DNA from: Microstegium vimineum
Lineage: Eukaryota; Streptophyta; Magnoliopsida; Poales; Poaceae
Direction of reading: 5' to 3'
NCBI GenBank assembly: GCA_022036555.1
Contig: CM039141.1
Span: 3,259,773 to 3,323,772 of the forward strand
Length of the DNA stretch: 64,000 nt
Position numbers and translations under genes: made by a program. Below are positions 34,400-45,132 of the stretch, in pieces; the stretch's first letter is position 1; each line of letters opens with the position of its first letter. The notes under the pieces are model-generated. The model was not told where the DNA came from and searched no databases. It worked only from the letters and a program-made list of their open reading frames with translations.

Positions 34400-34925
34400 C
34401 TCATCATTTAGATCATGTTTGGTTGGGTTGTGACTTTTAGAAAAGTAGCTATGAGAAAGCCAAAAGCCACCGTGTATGGGCCGGGGGCTCGCCGGTCGCG
34501 CAGAGGCACCGTCGCAAACAAGTGTCGGGGAGCCTCGTCGGGCGCCTGGCGTGCTGGGAGAGGGACTACCGGGGATGGTGTTCGAGCAGGGGTAGTCTCG
34601 CACACGGGAGGGGAGGAAGGGGCTCGCCAGGGTTGCCGGGGAGGGCACAAGAGAAGAGTGTGGCGACGGATGTTGGAGACGAGGGAATTTTCCCCTCAGG
34701 AGATGCTGCGGGCCGGGAATAGAAGAAAAAACGATTCGGTATATAACTAGTGGCAAGGTTGGTAATCTCTTTACCCAAAAGCACATGAAAGTAAGAGTGG
34801 AAGGTGCTTTTGATTTTGTAGTAGAGCAAAAATAGTTTTTGCACTAAAGCAACTTTATTTTTTCTGTTCCTTTTGATTGGCTTTTACAAAAGCAAAAACA
34901 TGTTAAAAAACCCACCTAAAGGGGC
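34400..34925. mobile_element. possible transposon with GC-rich interior
   Basis: The AT-rich ends carry related inverted words: near 34410-34470 'catgtttggttgggttgtgactttta...gccaaaagcc', and near 34870-34925 'ggcttttacaaaagc..aacatg..cccacc..aaaggggcc'. The core (about 34470-34720) is GC-rich with overlapping open frames and no domain. The pattern suggests a small non-autonomous transposon carrying foreign GC-rich sequence. The ends are too degraded to classify. Confidence 0.3.
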
Positions 34926-35394
34926 CTTAATTTAATTACGCTGTCTGGGTGGAACATTGGCCAGTCACCTAGGGTGCGTTTGCGAGGGTGGCTCTGCAGC
35001 CCAGCTGCGCTTCTGGGGTGCAACTTGCCATGTTTGCCATCCTGGCCCAGCAGCGAGTCTGGGTTTCCAGAGCCAAAAACACCCCCCTCGGCCCGGCCCT
35101 CTGGCGTTTTTTGGAGCACGGCTCTTCGTGGCGCACACACGGCTTCTCGTGGCTCACGCGTGCGATTTTTAGTGGTGTTTGGTCTCTCAGCCCGACTGCC
35201 TGTTGGTCGCAAACACATGCTCGCTTGAGCTAGGTTTAACTGGTAAAGGGCACAACAAGCCTGGGGCAGGCCCGCCTAGGCCTGCGGCAGTTCGGCTGGT
35301 CAGGCAGGCTTGGTCCAGGGCCGCAAACGCGCTCCAAATGGTTCCAAAGCGCGGGCCCAAAATGAAGTTTTTTTGGCCCAAATCAATGTATAGC
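34926..35394. other. GC-rich upstream region of the SART-1 gene
   Basis: No coding exon recognised. It may include promoter sequence of the downstream SART-1 gene. It begins near 34972 with 'agggtgcgtttgcgaggg' and has related words near 35195-35230, so a small transposon cannot be excluded. Confidence 0.3.
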
Positions 35395-35775
35395 GGAAAT
35401 CACTCCTCGACCGCCTCCTCGGCAATTGTTTCCGTATTCATCACCGCCTTCTGCTCAAAAAAAAAAAAAAATCACCGCCTGCCCTTTTCTTCTCGGGATC
35501 CCTTTCTTCTCCCGTTCACCCTGCTTGCGCGCTCTTTCTCGTGGCCCTTGGCGACCGCCGCCGCTCTACGCCACGAGCTCGGGTTAGTCCCGTCGGTTCC
35601 TTCGCCAGCTGTTCGTCGGCTCCTTCACCAGCTGTTCGTCGGCTCCTTCACCAGCTGTTCGTCGGCGGTCAGCACTCACCAGGTAACCCCTCCTCTTCAC
35701 TTCCTGCCGTGCAAAACCGAGCGCCCGAGCCCTAGCTTAATCTATTTGGGTACGAAACTCCAGAACCCTAACTTA
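35395..35775 (+). other. probable 5' leader exon of the SART-1 gene
   Basis: Pyrimidine- and GC-rich transcribed-leader-like sequence. A good donor occurs at 35683 (CACCAG/GTAACC). A plausible acceptor lies just before the start codon at 37727 (TTTTTTTGCAAAG). If these are used, the 5'-UTR intron is 35683-37727 and contains the PIF element. An alternative leader donor is at 37539 (CCGTCAG/GTAGGT). This is inference; no transcript evidence is available. Confidence 0.45.
35592..35662 (+). repeat. three-copy 23-24-bp tandem repeat in the leader
   Basis: Units of 'cggctccttcaccagctgttcgt' type occur three times in a row, the first with two changes. It lies within the likely 5' leader of the SART-1 gene. 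Confidence 0.8.
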
Positions 35776-37093
35776 GGGGCTGTTTAGCATTGTTCTGTTT
35801 CTATCCGCCCGCGCCCCCGCCCCCATCCCCCGGGGAGACTCGTCACAGCCCGCCCCGGTCGCCCGCCCCGCCTCCGCGAGTCGCGACTGCGCGCGCTTGG
35901 GAGCGGCGCCGGCGCCGCCGCTGAGCCCGCCCTCCACGGCCGGCCTCTCCCCCGCATGCCTTCAGCGCCGGGCGGCCCCTCCCCTGCGCTGCTTCCCCTG
36001 CAAGCCCGCCCCCGCCTCCACCAGTCGCGACGAGTCGCGCGCGACTGGGAGCAGCGTCGGCTCCGGCTCTGAGCTTGCTCTCCACGGCCGGGCGGCCCCT
36101 CCCCTGCACGCCTACAGGGCCGGGCGGCTCCTCCCCTGCGCTGGTTCTTCCTCTGCATACCCATCCCCCACACCTCCTTCCCTTGACCCTCCATCCCCCA
36201 ACCCTAACCCTAGAAGGTTGTCTTCCTCAACGGCGACTAGCGCCCAACGGCCCAACCTGCAGTGAAGACTGAGCAATTTCCCTCAACCGTGCAAGGTATT
36301 CCATCCCCATCTATATGTTGTAATTTTTTAATAAAAATGCAGTGATTTGATTATTTGGTATAGATGCTTTTGTAGTGGCCCTGTACTACTGAAATTTTGC
36401 TAGTAATTACTTGCTCTGTAGTAATTACTTGCCCATTTACCTTAGTGGCATCGAGGTATGGAACCAAATACTCCAAAAGAGAAGTTCAATCGGATCCATT
36501 GGTATATTCGTAATGTTATTGAGCGTTCATTTGGACTACTAAAGACGAAATGGCAAATTCTTTATAAGATGCCTTCCTATTCCATGCTCACACAAAAGAA
36601 GGTCGTAGCTGCTACCATGGTTCTTCATAATTTCATACGTGAGCATGCTAGTGGGGATGTGGACTTTGCTAATTTTGATCGAGTCGCATTAGCTTGGAAT
36701 TAATGTAGTTGTATTTTTAAACTATGCACTTGTATCTCGGATTATTTGGTTGGACTTGTACCACGGGTTATTTGGTTCGACTTGTACGTCGGATTATTTG
36801 CTTGGATGGCTTATTCGGATTATCTTAAATTTATTTGTTTTGATTATCTTGTAATATGTTGGTTCTTTCATTTACATGTTTGTTTAGCTATTGTACGCAT
36901 CATTGAAGTACACTTATGTCAACCAAGGGTAAATTGGGCAATCCACACTGATAAAACACCATTCTGGAGTTGGGAGCACATTTCTAGCCAAACACCCTCA
37001 ACAGACACCTCCAACTCCACTCAGAGCCAGCTCCAGCTGGATTTCTGGAGTGGAGCTGCTCTGTCTGGAGTTGGAGCCATGCCAAACAGCCCC
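35776..37093 (+). mobile_element. PIF/Harbinger element, internally deleted
   Basis: A 1,318-bp element. The left end GGGGCTGTTTAGCATTGTTC and the inverted right end (reverse complement GGGGCTGTTTGGCATGGCTC) form imperfect terminal repeats. It is flanked by TTA at 35773-35775 and 37094-37096, the 3-bp TTA duplication typical of PIF/Harbinger. Inside is the 3' portion of a transposase (36458-36703) and a GC-rich segment (about 35800-36250). The flanks on both sides belong to one leader region sharing the phrase 'ccctagcttaatctattt'. Confidence 0.88.
36458..36703 (+). pseudogene. PIF/Harbinger transposase C-terminal remnant
   Basis: An 81-codon frame with KFNRIHWYIRNVIERSFGLLK and VVAATMVLHNFIR. 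These are the conserved C-terminal motifs of the DDE-domain nuclease of Harbinger-type transposases (the RxxxERxFGxLK block and the terminal LHNFIR). The N-terminal catalytic part and the Myb-like partner ORF are absent. It cannot act alone, but marks the element as derived from an autonomous one. Confidence 0.9.
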
Positions 37094-37735
37094 TTAATCT
37101 ATTCTTTGTAACGAGCACCAGAACCCTAGCTTAATCTATTTAGGTATTTGTATTCGTAATATGCCTAACTACAAGGCAGGGGCGGATGGTTCTCACACAC
37201 TAGTGCACGACCGCGACTCCGCCGCCTGACCTGCCCTGGAGAAAGACGGAACCACAAGTTGTTCTCGACCTCGCGACGGCGCCTGCTCCGCCTCCGGCCT
37301 CCTGTCCTTCCCTCGGCGTCGGCGGCTTGGCCCACCTCGGCTCCTCGCCCTCTCCGGAGGACCGGACCTGAACTGCCTTGCCTGGCTAGCGGCTGCCCCC
37401 GCCCTCTGCGTGGAGATCCGGCCAGGGGCCCTCCGCTGTCTTTGGGCACCCTGGCCCCAGCCCCCGGCACACCCCACCCCTAGGCCCCTAACCGGCCAGG
37501 TGGCCTAGCCCGCCACTCTACGTTGCGGTAGCCGTCAGGTAGGTGAACAGTATTTGACTATTTGAGTTGAGCACTGCACTGTGCACTGGATTTGAGGATT
37601 TCCAATGTTTTGAATCTTACTTTGAATTTGCAACATGTCTTATCTTAGTCTCTTAGGTACAACATTTAGAACACTAGAAATATATATAGGTAGTATGCCT
37701 AATAATTTCGTTTTTTTTTTTGCAAAGGGTCACCC

Positions 37736-40700
37736 ATGTCGTCCGCCCCTTCGGTGGAAGAGATGGAGCTGGACGGCGGTGAGCGGCACCGGGATAAGGA
37801 GAGGAGGGAGAGGCATAGGAGGGAGGAGAAGGACTACAATGGTAGTGGAAGAAGGGACAGGGAGAAAGAGAAGGACGACAAAAGAAGGGAGAAGGATGAA
37901 GGTAAGCATAGGGATAGGGATAGGGATAGGGAGAGGGATAAGGATAGCAAGCACAGGGACCGGGACAAGGCGCCAGAGCGTGATCGTAACCGTGACCGTG
38001 ACCGTGACCGGGGGAAGGATCGGGAGCGGGAACCAGATCGGCAGCGTGACAAGGACCGTGGCAAAGACCGGGATAAGGAAGCAGAGCGTGATAAGGAAAG
38101 GGAGCGAAGGGACAGGGATAAGGAGAGAAGCCGCAACAGAGACAAGGACAGGGATAGGGCAGAGAGGGAGGATAGGGAACACGAGAAGTCAAGGGGGAAG
38201 GGTCGAGGAGAAGATGATCCAGATTCATCCAAGGGCGACAAGGGGGATCAGAAGCAGAGAGTTGATGCCTCAGGGGATGCTGAGCAGCCCGCAGCAGATG
38301 AGCTCAGGGAGCGCATTGCAAGGTAACTCCTTGGTCTTTCCTTCTTCATATGTTTGATAGCGTGTTGAGCAACTGTATGTCGCCATTTGCCTCAGTTCAT
38401 AATGATATATAAGTGATAGAGTGACTCAATGGAATTAATAATATTTTCACGAGCATTTTCTTGCTGCCACGTTTAATTGATCACCTTCTCTGCTGATACA
38501 TAGGTTAACTCAAGACAGCATTTATGCATAACCAACCAACATTGCAAATACGTCTAATTTTTGTATGATTTATTTTACTTGTTGCATTTATATGCATTAG
38601 TCAGGCAAAGTTTTGGCTGATGGCTGTCTCCAGCACATTTAATGCGCACATGAAACCAGTCTTGTGTTGTTATAAACCTGTACAACTTTGAAGGTTCCCA
38701 GGTTAGAACAACTTGGAAAATACCGCCTTACTGATGTTGAAATTATGAACAGAGAAACCTTTACAATGAAGAACATTGATTGTAAAGCTTAAATAACATG
38801 CAAGTTCAACGAACATCTTATAGGGCTTAAAACTTTAGGCAACAGAAACCTTTGGTAGTGGTATATCTGCTAATAAACCATGGTCATTCAGTGTAAGCCA
38901 TGATTGTCATATATTGTACTCCCTCCATTTTTAGAACTAACTAGCTTGTCCTAAATGTCATGTATTTAAATACGGATGGTGTATCTGTTAGCGTTCTGTA
39001 TATCATTCCTGAATCAACTAATAATCTCTGTTTCTGTTCAACAAAGTAGAGCTAAGTATATCATGATTTGGTTCTGCTTCCCTTTTTCATCTTCATCCAT
39101 CACTTATTAAGCAGTGGAGCTTGTTAATCATGATCAAGCTAGATTTATAATGTTTTCTCTTGCTGTCAAATCTTGCTATTAAGCAATGAAACATGCAAAT
39201 AATTTCTAAATCAGGCTATTTCCTGTAGGGCAAAGGAGGAAAGATTGAAGGACAAAAAGGAAGGAGGAATACTGGATGGTAATGATGGGGCTTCTGAGAT
39301 ACTGTCATGGGTGGGAAAGAGTCGTAAACTTGATGAAAAAAGGCAAGCTGAAAGGGAGAAAGCAATACGCCTTGCACGAGCATTGGAGGAACAGGTTAAT
39401 ATTGCCAATTGTTTTTGTATATACTGTCATGAGGTGTGCGCCCTTCACTAACCTTAATCTGTTTGGATGTCAGGATAATATCTTGGCAGAAAATGGCGAC
39501 GATGATGAAGAGGAAGATACACAAGTTGGAGGTAGTGATATACAAATCTTTTGCCGCAAAGATTTTTTTTCTTGGAACTGTTAATAGTCCACTAACTGCT
39601 ACATTTTTTGGGGTTGATACAACTGTTTGTTTTTAATATACTGTGAATTGCAATCATGGTTACAAGTGCCTTTGTTTTGGGAAAACAGAGCACTTATCTG
39701 GTGTTAAGGTTCTTCATGGCCTTGATAAGGTTTTGGAAGGTGGTGCAGTTGTCATGACTCTCAAAGATCAGAGTATTCTTGCCAATGGGGATATCAATGA
39801 AGGTAAAGGTTCCTCTCTCTCCCCCCCTCCCCCCCCCCCCCCCCCCCCCCCCCTCTTTCTCAGTCTGAACATTTTCTCTAAAAGAAAATAATTTGTAGAC
39901 GCTGATATGCTTGAGAACATTGAGATTGGTGAGCAGAAACAAAGAGATGAAGCTTATAAGGCTTCGAAAAAAAAAGGAACTTATGATGACAAGTAAGTTC
40001 ACTATGCACATAACATGGCCGTTGGTTGTTGCTATTGTCTCATAGATTTGTCCACTAATCTTCATTTTATTGGTTGTTTGTAGGTTCAGCGACGATTCAT
40101 CGTCAAAGAAGTCGATGCTGTCACATTATGATGACCAAATGGAAGATGAGGTAAACATTCTGTTTAGCTTCATTTGCTTGCATTTCCAGGATTTTCTGTA
40201 ATTGTATTGTGTTTAACTTATCAGGGTGTGACACTTGATCAAGGTGGACGTTTCACCGGTGAAGCAGAAAAGAAGCTAGAAGAGGTGATTTATATTTTGC
40301 CCAATAAACCATAATATTTCACTAGCGGCATCTCCCTTGTTTCTTGGGATAATACAAATACACTCTGCTGGCGCACTGCATGAACTGATACACGCTTTTT
40401 TTGCCAGCTCCGTAAAAGGATTGAAGGTGTTCATGTTCAGAAAAAGACAGAAGACCTTACTTCCACCACAAAGATGTCAACAGACTATTTTACCGCTGAT
40501 GAAATGCTTAAATTTAAAAAACCAAAGAAAAAGAAATCCCTGAGGAAGAAGGAGAAGCTGGATTTGGATGCACTTGAGGCAGAAGCAATTGCTTCTGGAT
40601 TGGGGGCCGCTGATCGTGGGTCCAGGAACGATGGAAAGAGACAGTCCGCTAGGGAGGAAGAGCAAGCGGTTGATGCTGAAAAGAGAAATAGTGCATATCA

Positions 40701-42881
40701 AACTGCCATTGCAAAGGCTGAAGAAGCATCAAGAGCATTGCGCGAGGAGAAAACTGCACCTACTAAACCGGCTGAAGAAGAACAACTTGTTTTCGGTGAT
40801 GATTATGAAGATCTGCAGAAATCTCTGGAGCAAGCAAGAAAGTTGGCCCTAAGGAAGCAGGAAGAGGCTGCCCCTTCTGGTCCTCAGTCCGTAGTTGAAC
40901 TGGCTACGGCAACCAAGAGCCAGGAGGATACAGAAGCCGCAGAAGGAGATTCAGAACAAAATAAGGTTGTTATCACTGAGATGGAAGAGTTTGTGTGGGG
41001 ACTACAATTGAATCAAGGTAACCTGATTGAAGTTTTTTCCATATAATTTTTTTTTAAGATGTGTGATAGAGTTCATAAGTCCTAGTGATAATGAGGTCTG
41101 AAGTATTGACTACTGCTGTTATCTTTTACCAGGAACACGCAAGTCAGAAGACGATGTGTTTATGGATCAAGATGATGTTGCCATGCCTTCAGATAATCTT
41201 GCAAAAGATGATGCTAATGGGCTGGCAGAGATGGAAGAGGAAAATCTGACAGAAATACCATCCAATGTTGAAGAGGATGAAGTCAAACCGGATGAGGTTA
41301 TACATGAAGTTGCAGTAGGAAAGGGTTTAGCTGGTGCTTTGAAGATTCTTAAGGAGCGAGGAAGCCTCAATGAGGGAACAGATTGGGGAGGCAGAACTAC
41401 AGATAAGAAAAAGAGCAAGCTTATAGGTGTGGAGGATGGGCCTCAAGACATTCGCATTGAAAGATTAGATGAATTTGGTAGAGTGGTAAGTACTGAGGCA
41501 CGTCCTGTCCTGCCCACTCCCACCCGGGTTTCAATGATGCATAAGCACAACAGAAATTTTGTATTTTTAATGATTTTGACAAGAATTAACTTTATATAGA
41601 TTGCTAGTACTATGTTCTTTTCATCGCCATGATAATCATTTCTCTTTTGGTGCTATTCTTGCAATTTATTTGACAGCTGGGAGATTTGATGTGAAAAAAT
41701 GACAATGTTTATCCTGAACTATGTGTTTTCTCCCCCGCAGATGACACCTAAGGAGGCATTCCGTCGTCTTTCGCACAAGTTTCATGGCAAGGGGCCAGGT
41801 AAAATGAAAAAAGAAAAACGCCAGAAGAAATACCATGATGAGCTGAAAGCCAAGCATATGAAATCTTCTGACACACCATTGTTGGCTGCGGAAAAGATGA
41901 GAGAGGCTCAATCTCGCAACCAAACACCATACCTCGTTTTAAGTGGCAATGCAAAAACAGGGTATGCTCACAACATGCTTATGACCTACACAGTTTGTAC
42001 TTTAGTTTTCATTGATGCTACTAGCCTACTAAGCTTGCCGAATTGTTTAGGTATCCCAGAATTTCTTAACGAAATATTTACAAATGTGACTCCCTTGATT
42101 GTAGTATTACGCTATGGTACACAGTTGTTTCTTACATAAAATTTCCTTTTGTTTATTATTCTTGATTGGTTAATATAAAATTGTTTTTAAGTTATTTATG
42201 TTGGCCTTTTAAGCTTTGGGAAGGTATCAAGTGGAAACCCACTTGATAGGGATTTATTGCCTTTAGTTGAGACTTTCGGTAAGGATTTAAGACTTTGGAG
42301 TAACTTAATGGACACATGGATGGTTATTTGGGTAACTTCCATGAATTTAGAAATATACGAGGGATACCAATATAAATAAGAATACGACCCATCTGTTTTT
42401 TCATCCAATGGCTCGTTTGGCAGCTTGAGTGTTGCCAATAGAGATGCTGTTAACCATCCTCTTCCAATTGAAGTTGATAGCTATCTTATCTTATGTATGT
42501 ATTTTTATGTAATAACTTTTGTTTTTTTTCCCTGATGAGATGACTAATCTAGTTTATCTATGTTTATTTTAGTCAAATAAGTGATGCTGGTGGCTATGCT
42601 ACCTTGGAGACAGAGCTACCTGGGGGCCTAACGCCCATGCTTGGGGACAAAAAGGTTGGCCTGTGATATCCCGAGTTGTATTCTGTAATATTCTTACTTG
42701 TTTAATGGTGGACAATGCTATATATATATCCCGACCTGTGATATGGCCTGGGATTTTCACTGAATTTCAGAGATCTGATGTTGTCTGGTTTTGGGGGCAG
42801 GTCGAGCATTTCCTGGGCATCAAACGAAGTGCCAAGCCTGGAAGCTTGCCTCCTCCGGTCCCAAAGAAACCGAAGAACTGA
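37736..42881 (+). CDS. SART-1/DOT2-like U4/U6.U5 tri-snRNP protein
   Basis: Twelve coding exons with GT-AG introns and consistent phase: 37736-38322, 39229-39394, 39474-39531, 39689-39802, 39899-39992, 40084-40150, 40225-40284, 40408-41017, 41133-41485, 41741-41961, 42573-42654, 42801-42881. The product is 830 aa, close to Arabidopsis DOT2/MDF. Residues about 17-160 are an RD/RE/KD-rich charged tract typical of splicing proteins. Conserved SART-1 blocks follow: EILSWVGKSRKLDEKR, LSGVKVLHGLDKVLEGGAVV, ALKILKERGSLNEG, DIRIERLDEFGR, MTPKEAFRRLSHKFHGKGPGK and the tail VEHFLGIKRSAKPG. The family helps assemble the tri-snRNP and is needed for splicing of developmental genes; it is nuclear. The start Met is the first in the exon and begins MSSAPSVEEMELDG. 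A poly-C run and a MITE end sit in its introns. Confidence 0.95.
38917..38985. mobile_element. Stowaway-like MITE end in SART-1 intron 1
   Basis: TA followed by CTCCCTCCATTTTTAGAACT is a Stowaway-type terminus. Only the left end is recognisable. It lies in the 906-bp first coding intron and leaves no exon affected. Confidence 0.4.
39829..39853. repeat. poly-C tract in SART-1 intron 4
   Basis: About 25 consecutive C after a C/T-rich lead, starting about 27 bp after the donor site of intron 4. Homopolymer length may be uncertain. Confidence 0.8.
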
Positions 42882-42904
42882 ACCTGCTCTGCCATCCACT
42901 GTCA

Positions 42905-43018
42905 GTAGCAATCAGCCGGACTGCTTCAGCAGGCCACAACACATTCACTACTGTGAGTAGCAATCAGCCCACCTGCCACTGCCAGACTAGAACACACATT
43001 CCCTGTGAGTAGCAATCA
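42905..43018 (+). repeat. three spaced repeats in the SART-1 3' UTR
   Basis: The word 'agtagcaatcagcc', usually followed by '(g/c)acctgc' or '(g)gactgc', occurs near 42904, 42955 and 43006 with about 51-bp spacing. It lies just downstream of the stop codon (42879-42881), so it is probably transcribed. Confidence 0.75.
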
Positions 43019-43089
43019 GCCGACCTGCGGAAGCTCTACAACAGGGCCAGATGCCTACACGGCATGCTGAAAATGCAATAGCCTGTACA

Positions 43090-44959
43090 TTTCTTCTTGG
43101 TTGATCACACTGACATTCTGACACGTTCGATGGAATTTTGAAATTCAGTGATACGTGTGCATCCTTGCGCTGGGTGTTTTAAGTGATAGAACTAAATATT
43201 GTTGTCGCGACACACCGTTTTGGTTTGAATAAACTGTAGTCACGATGTCTGCCCTTGGGGAGTTGGGGTTTCAGTTGTTTCTGGCATTCAAGTGTCCTCG
43301 AATAGGGTTGACAAACTTTTAGGTTGAAGCAGCTTGTGGGTCAGGGGCTACCTCCGTTCTGAAAATGATGCGATTCTGGACTACCTAAAATTTCGATACA
43401 GTTTATATAGAAGAGTGCTAATATTTACAACATCAGAAGAACAATGAAGATGGTCAGTTTTTTTTTTCTCGAGGCGACCAGTATGATATTGTTTTATTTT
43501 TGATCGTGATATTTTGTTTTTCCATCTAGTGTCTATACATGCACAGGCAACCAGCATGGGCAATGAATCTAGAGTCTTGGATGCATGATGAAAAAAAGAA
43601 GATGAAATGCAATATTGTCAGCGTCCTAGACTTTCAGTTTATAGTTCCTCCACATGGCCACCTTTAATCTGGGGGCCGTCCTCTAACCGCGTTTGGTTTG
43701 GAACGATGTTTCTCGCATGGAATGAGACAATGTTTCACGTTTCAGGCTGCTACTTTTACGAAGCCGAAGCTCGTCATCCTCAGCAGCAGTAGCAGCAGCA
43801 GCAGCGAGCACTTTGAACGGCTCAAGTGGCCTCACCTCTCACGTGTCAGCGACGGACCTGACACTGGTAGTTCAATTGACGGCCCAAGAGGTAGAAAGAA
43901 ATGAGACGCCCCTCCCAGTAACCGGGCATCATTAGTAGAGATTTTAACAAAGGTGACAGGCGACGGCCATGGCCATGGCCATGACCTGACCTCGTGGAAT
44001 CGGATGCGGTGGCAAGCAGGACGCGTCGCCGCCTGACCTGACCTGAGAGAGACGAGGGAGGAAAAAAAACGGCAACGGACGGAGACGGGGGAGACACGAG
44101 AGCCCCTCGCGTCTCCTACGCCTAGGAAATGCTTGGACAGGTCGCCACGCCATGTCCAATGTCCAAAGCGAAGGAGAGCGATGTGATTCTACCGCACTGA
44201 CACCGCCCGTCCTAAGAAATGAATGGCATTCAGAGGAGACACAAGCTTTATTACCTAATCTGTCTACTCTGAATTCTGAAAGGCAAAGGCAACCCCATCA
44301 CCGTCTGATCTGATTCCTTTCCAGCACAGCACAGCACAGCATATCACAGGCCGAGTGATCCCAGCAGCACACACAAATCGTCACGAATCCTGCCGACCCG
44401 CGCCTGCCTGCCTGCCCCCTGTATGCTGTATGCACCGGCAAAAACCCATGCCCAAAAATCGTCCATACCAGGTCGGTTGCGCTTGCATAATTGCATTGCC
44501 CGTTGCATCCGATCCATGAACTGGACGTCGCGTCGGAGAGCACTAGGAGTCGGAGGCTCTCTGTCGTGGAGGATGACGAGTAAAGCAGGAATCCCTGCCC
44601 CTGCCCTGGGGCATAGTTTAAGCAGAGATCTCTTAGAGTATACTTACATCATATTCATGACTGCCATTATCTGAGTTCCGAGACCTATTCACGTCTGTTC
44701 GCTTAACTTATTAGCTCAATTTATCAGCTATGATACAATAATTTTCTTTCAAAAAAACGGCTAAAAACAAGATAAGTCTGCTGAACAGAAAGTTACTTGC
44801 CTCGGAGGGCCCGTAAAACCTAGTAGTAAATTCAGAGACACACGTCACTGAATGGAACACCCCCACTGACTGACGTCGCTGTCATGCGTATGCGTGCGTG
44901 CCTGTCTGTCATCCTCCAACAAACAAAGCTTAAAGCCAGCCGCGGCCTGTTTTTTCGTG
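43090..44959. other. intergenic between SART-1 and the HAD gene
   Basis: No gene is recognised. A short CAG/CAGTAG microsatellite lies at about 43780-43806. About 43900-44100 is GC-rich. The last part is probably upstream promoter sequence of the HAD gene. Confidence 0.4.
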
Positions 44960-44967
44960 TATAAATA
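44960..44967 (+). promoter_or_regulatory. TATA box of the HAD phosphatase gene
   Basis: TATAAATA about 170 bp upstream of the start codon at 45133, in plus orientation. A pyrimidine/adenine-rich start-site-like region follows at about 44990-45010. Confidence 0.65.
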
Positions 44968-45132
44968 CGGCATCCTGCTATGCGGAATGCAGGCGCACCA
45001 TCTCAACCAAGCAACCTCCCTCTGCAGCTTGCAGGACACTCACTGGTTGTGCTTCTAGTCTGTGCTTTGCTTTGCATTGCATTGGGTAGTACATAGTGGC
45101 CTAGCTAGTGCACTACACTGAGGGCGAAGAAG

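Noticed and set aside
36190..36215. Telomere-like 'aaccctaaccctag' word
   Set aside because: Only two units, within the PIF element's GC-rich segment; not an interstitial telomere.
37674..38241. Long minus-strand ORFs (up to 184 codons) opposite SART-1 exon 1
   Set aside because: They mirror the repetitive RD/RE codons of the sense strand; Ser/Leu- or Pro/Tyr-repeat products with no domain. Sense exon has clear family identity.
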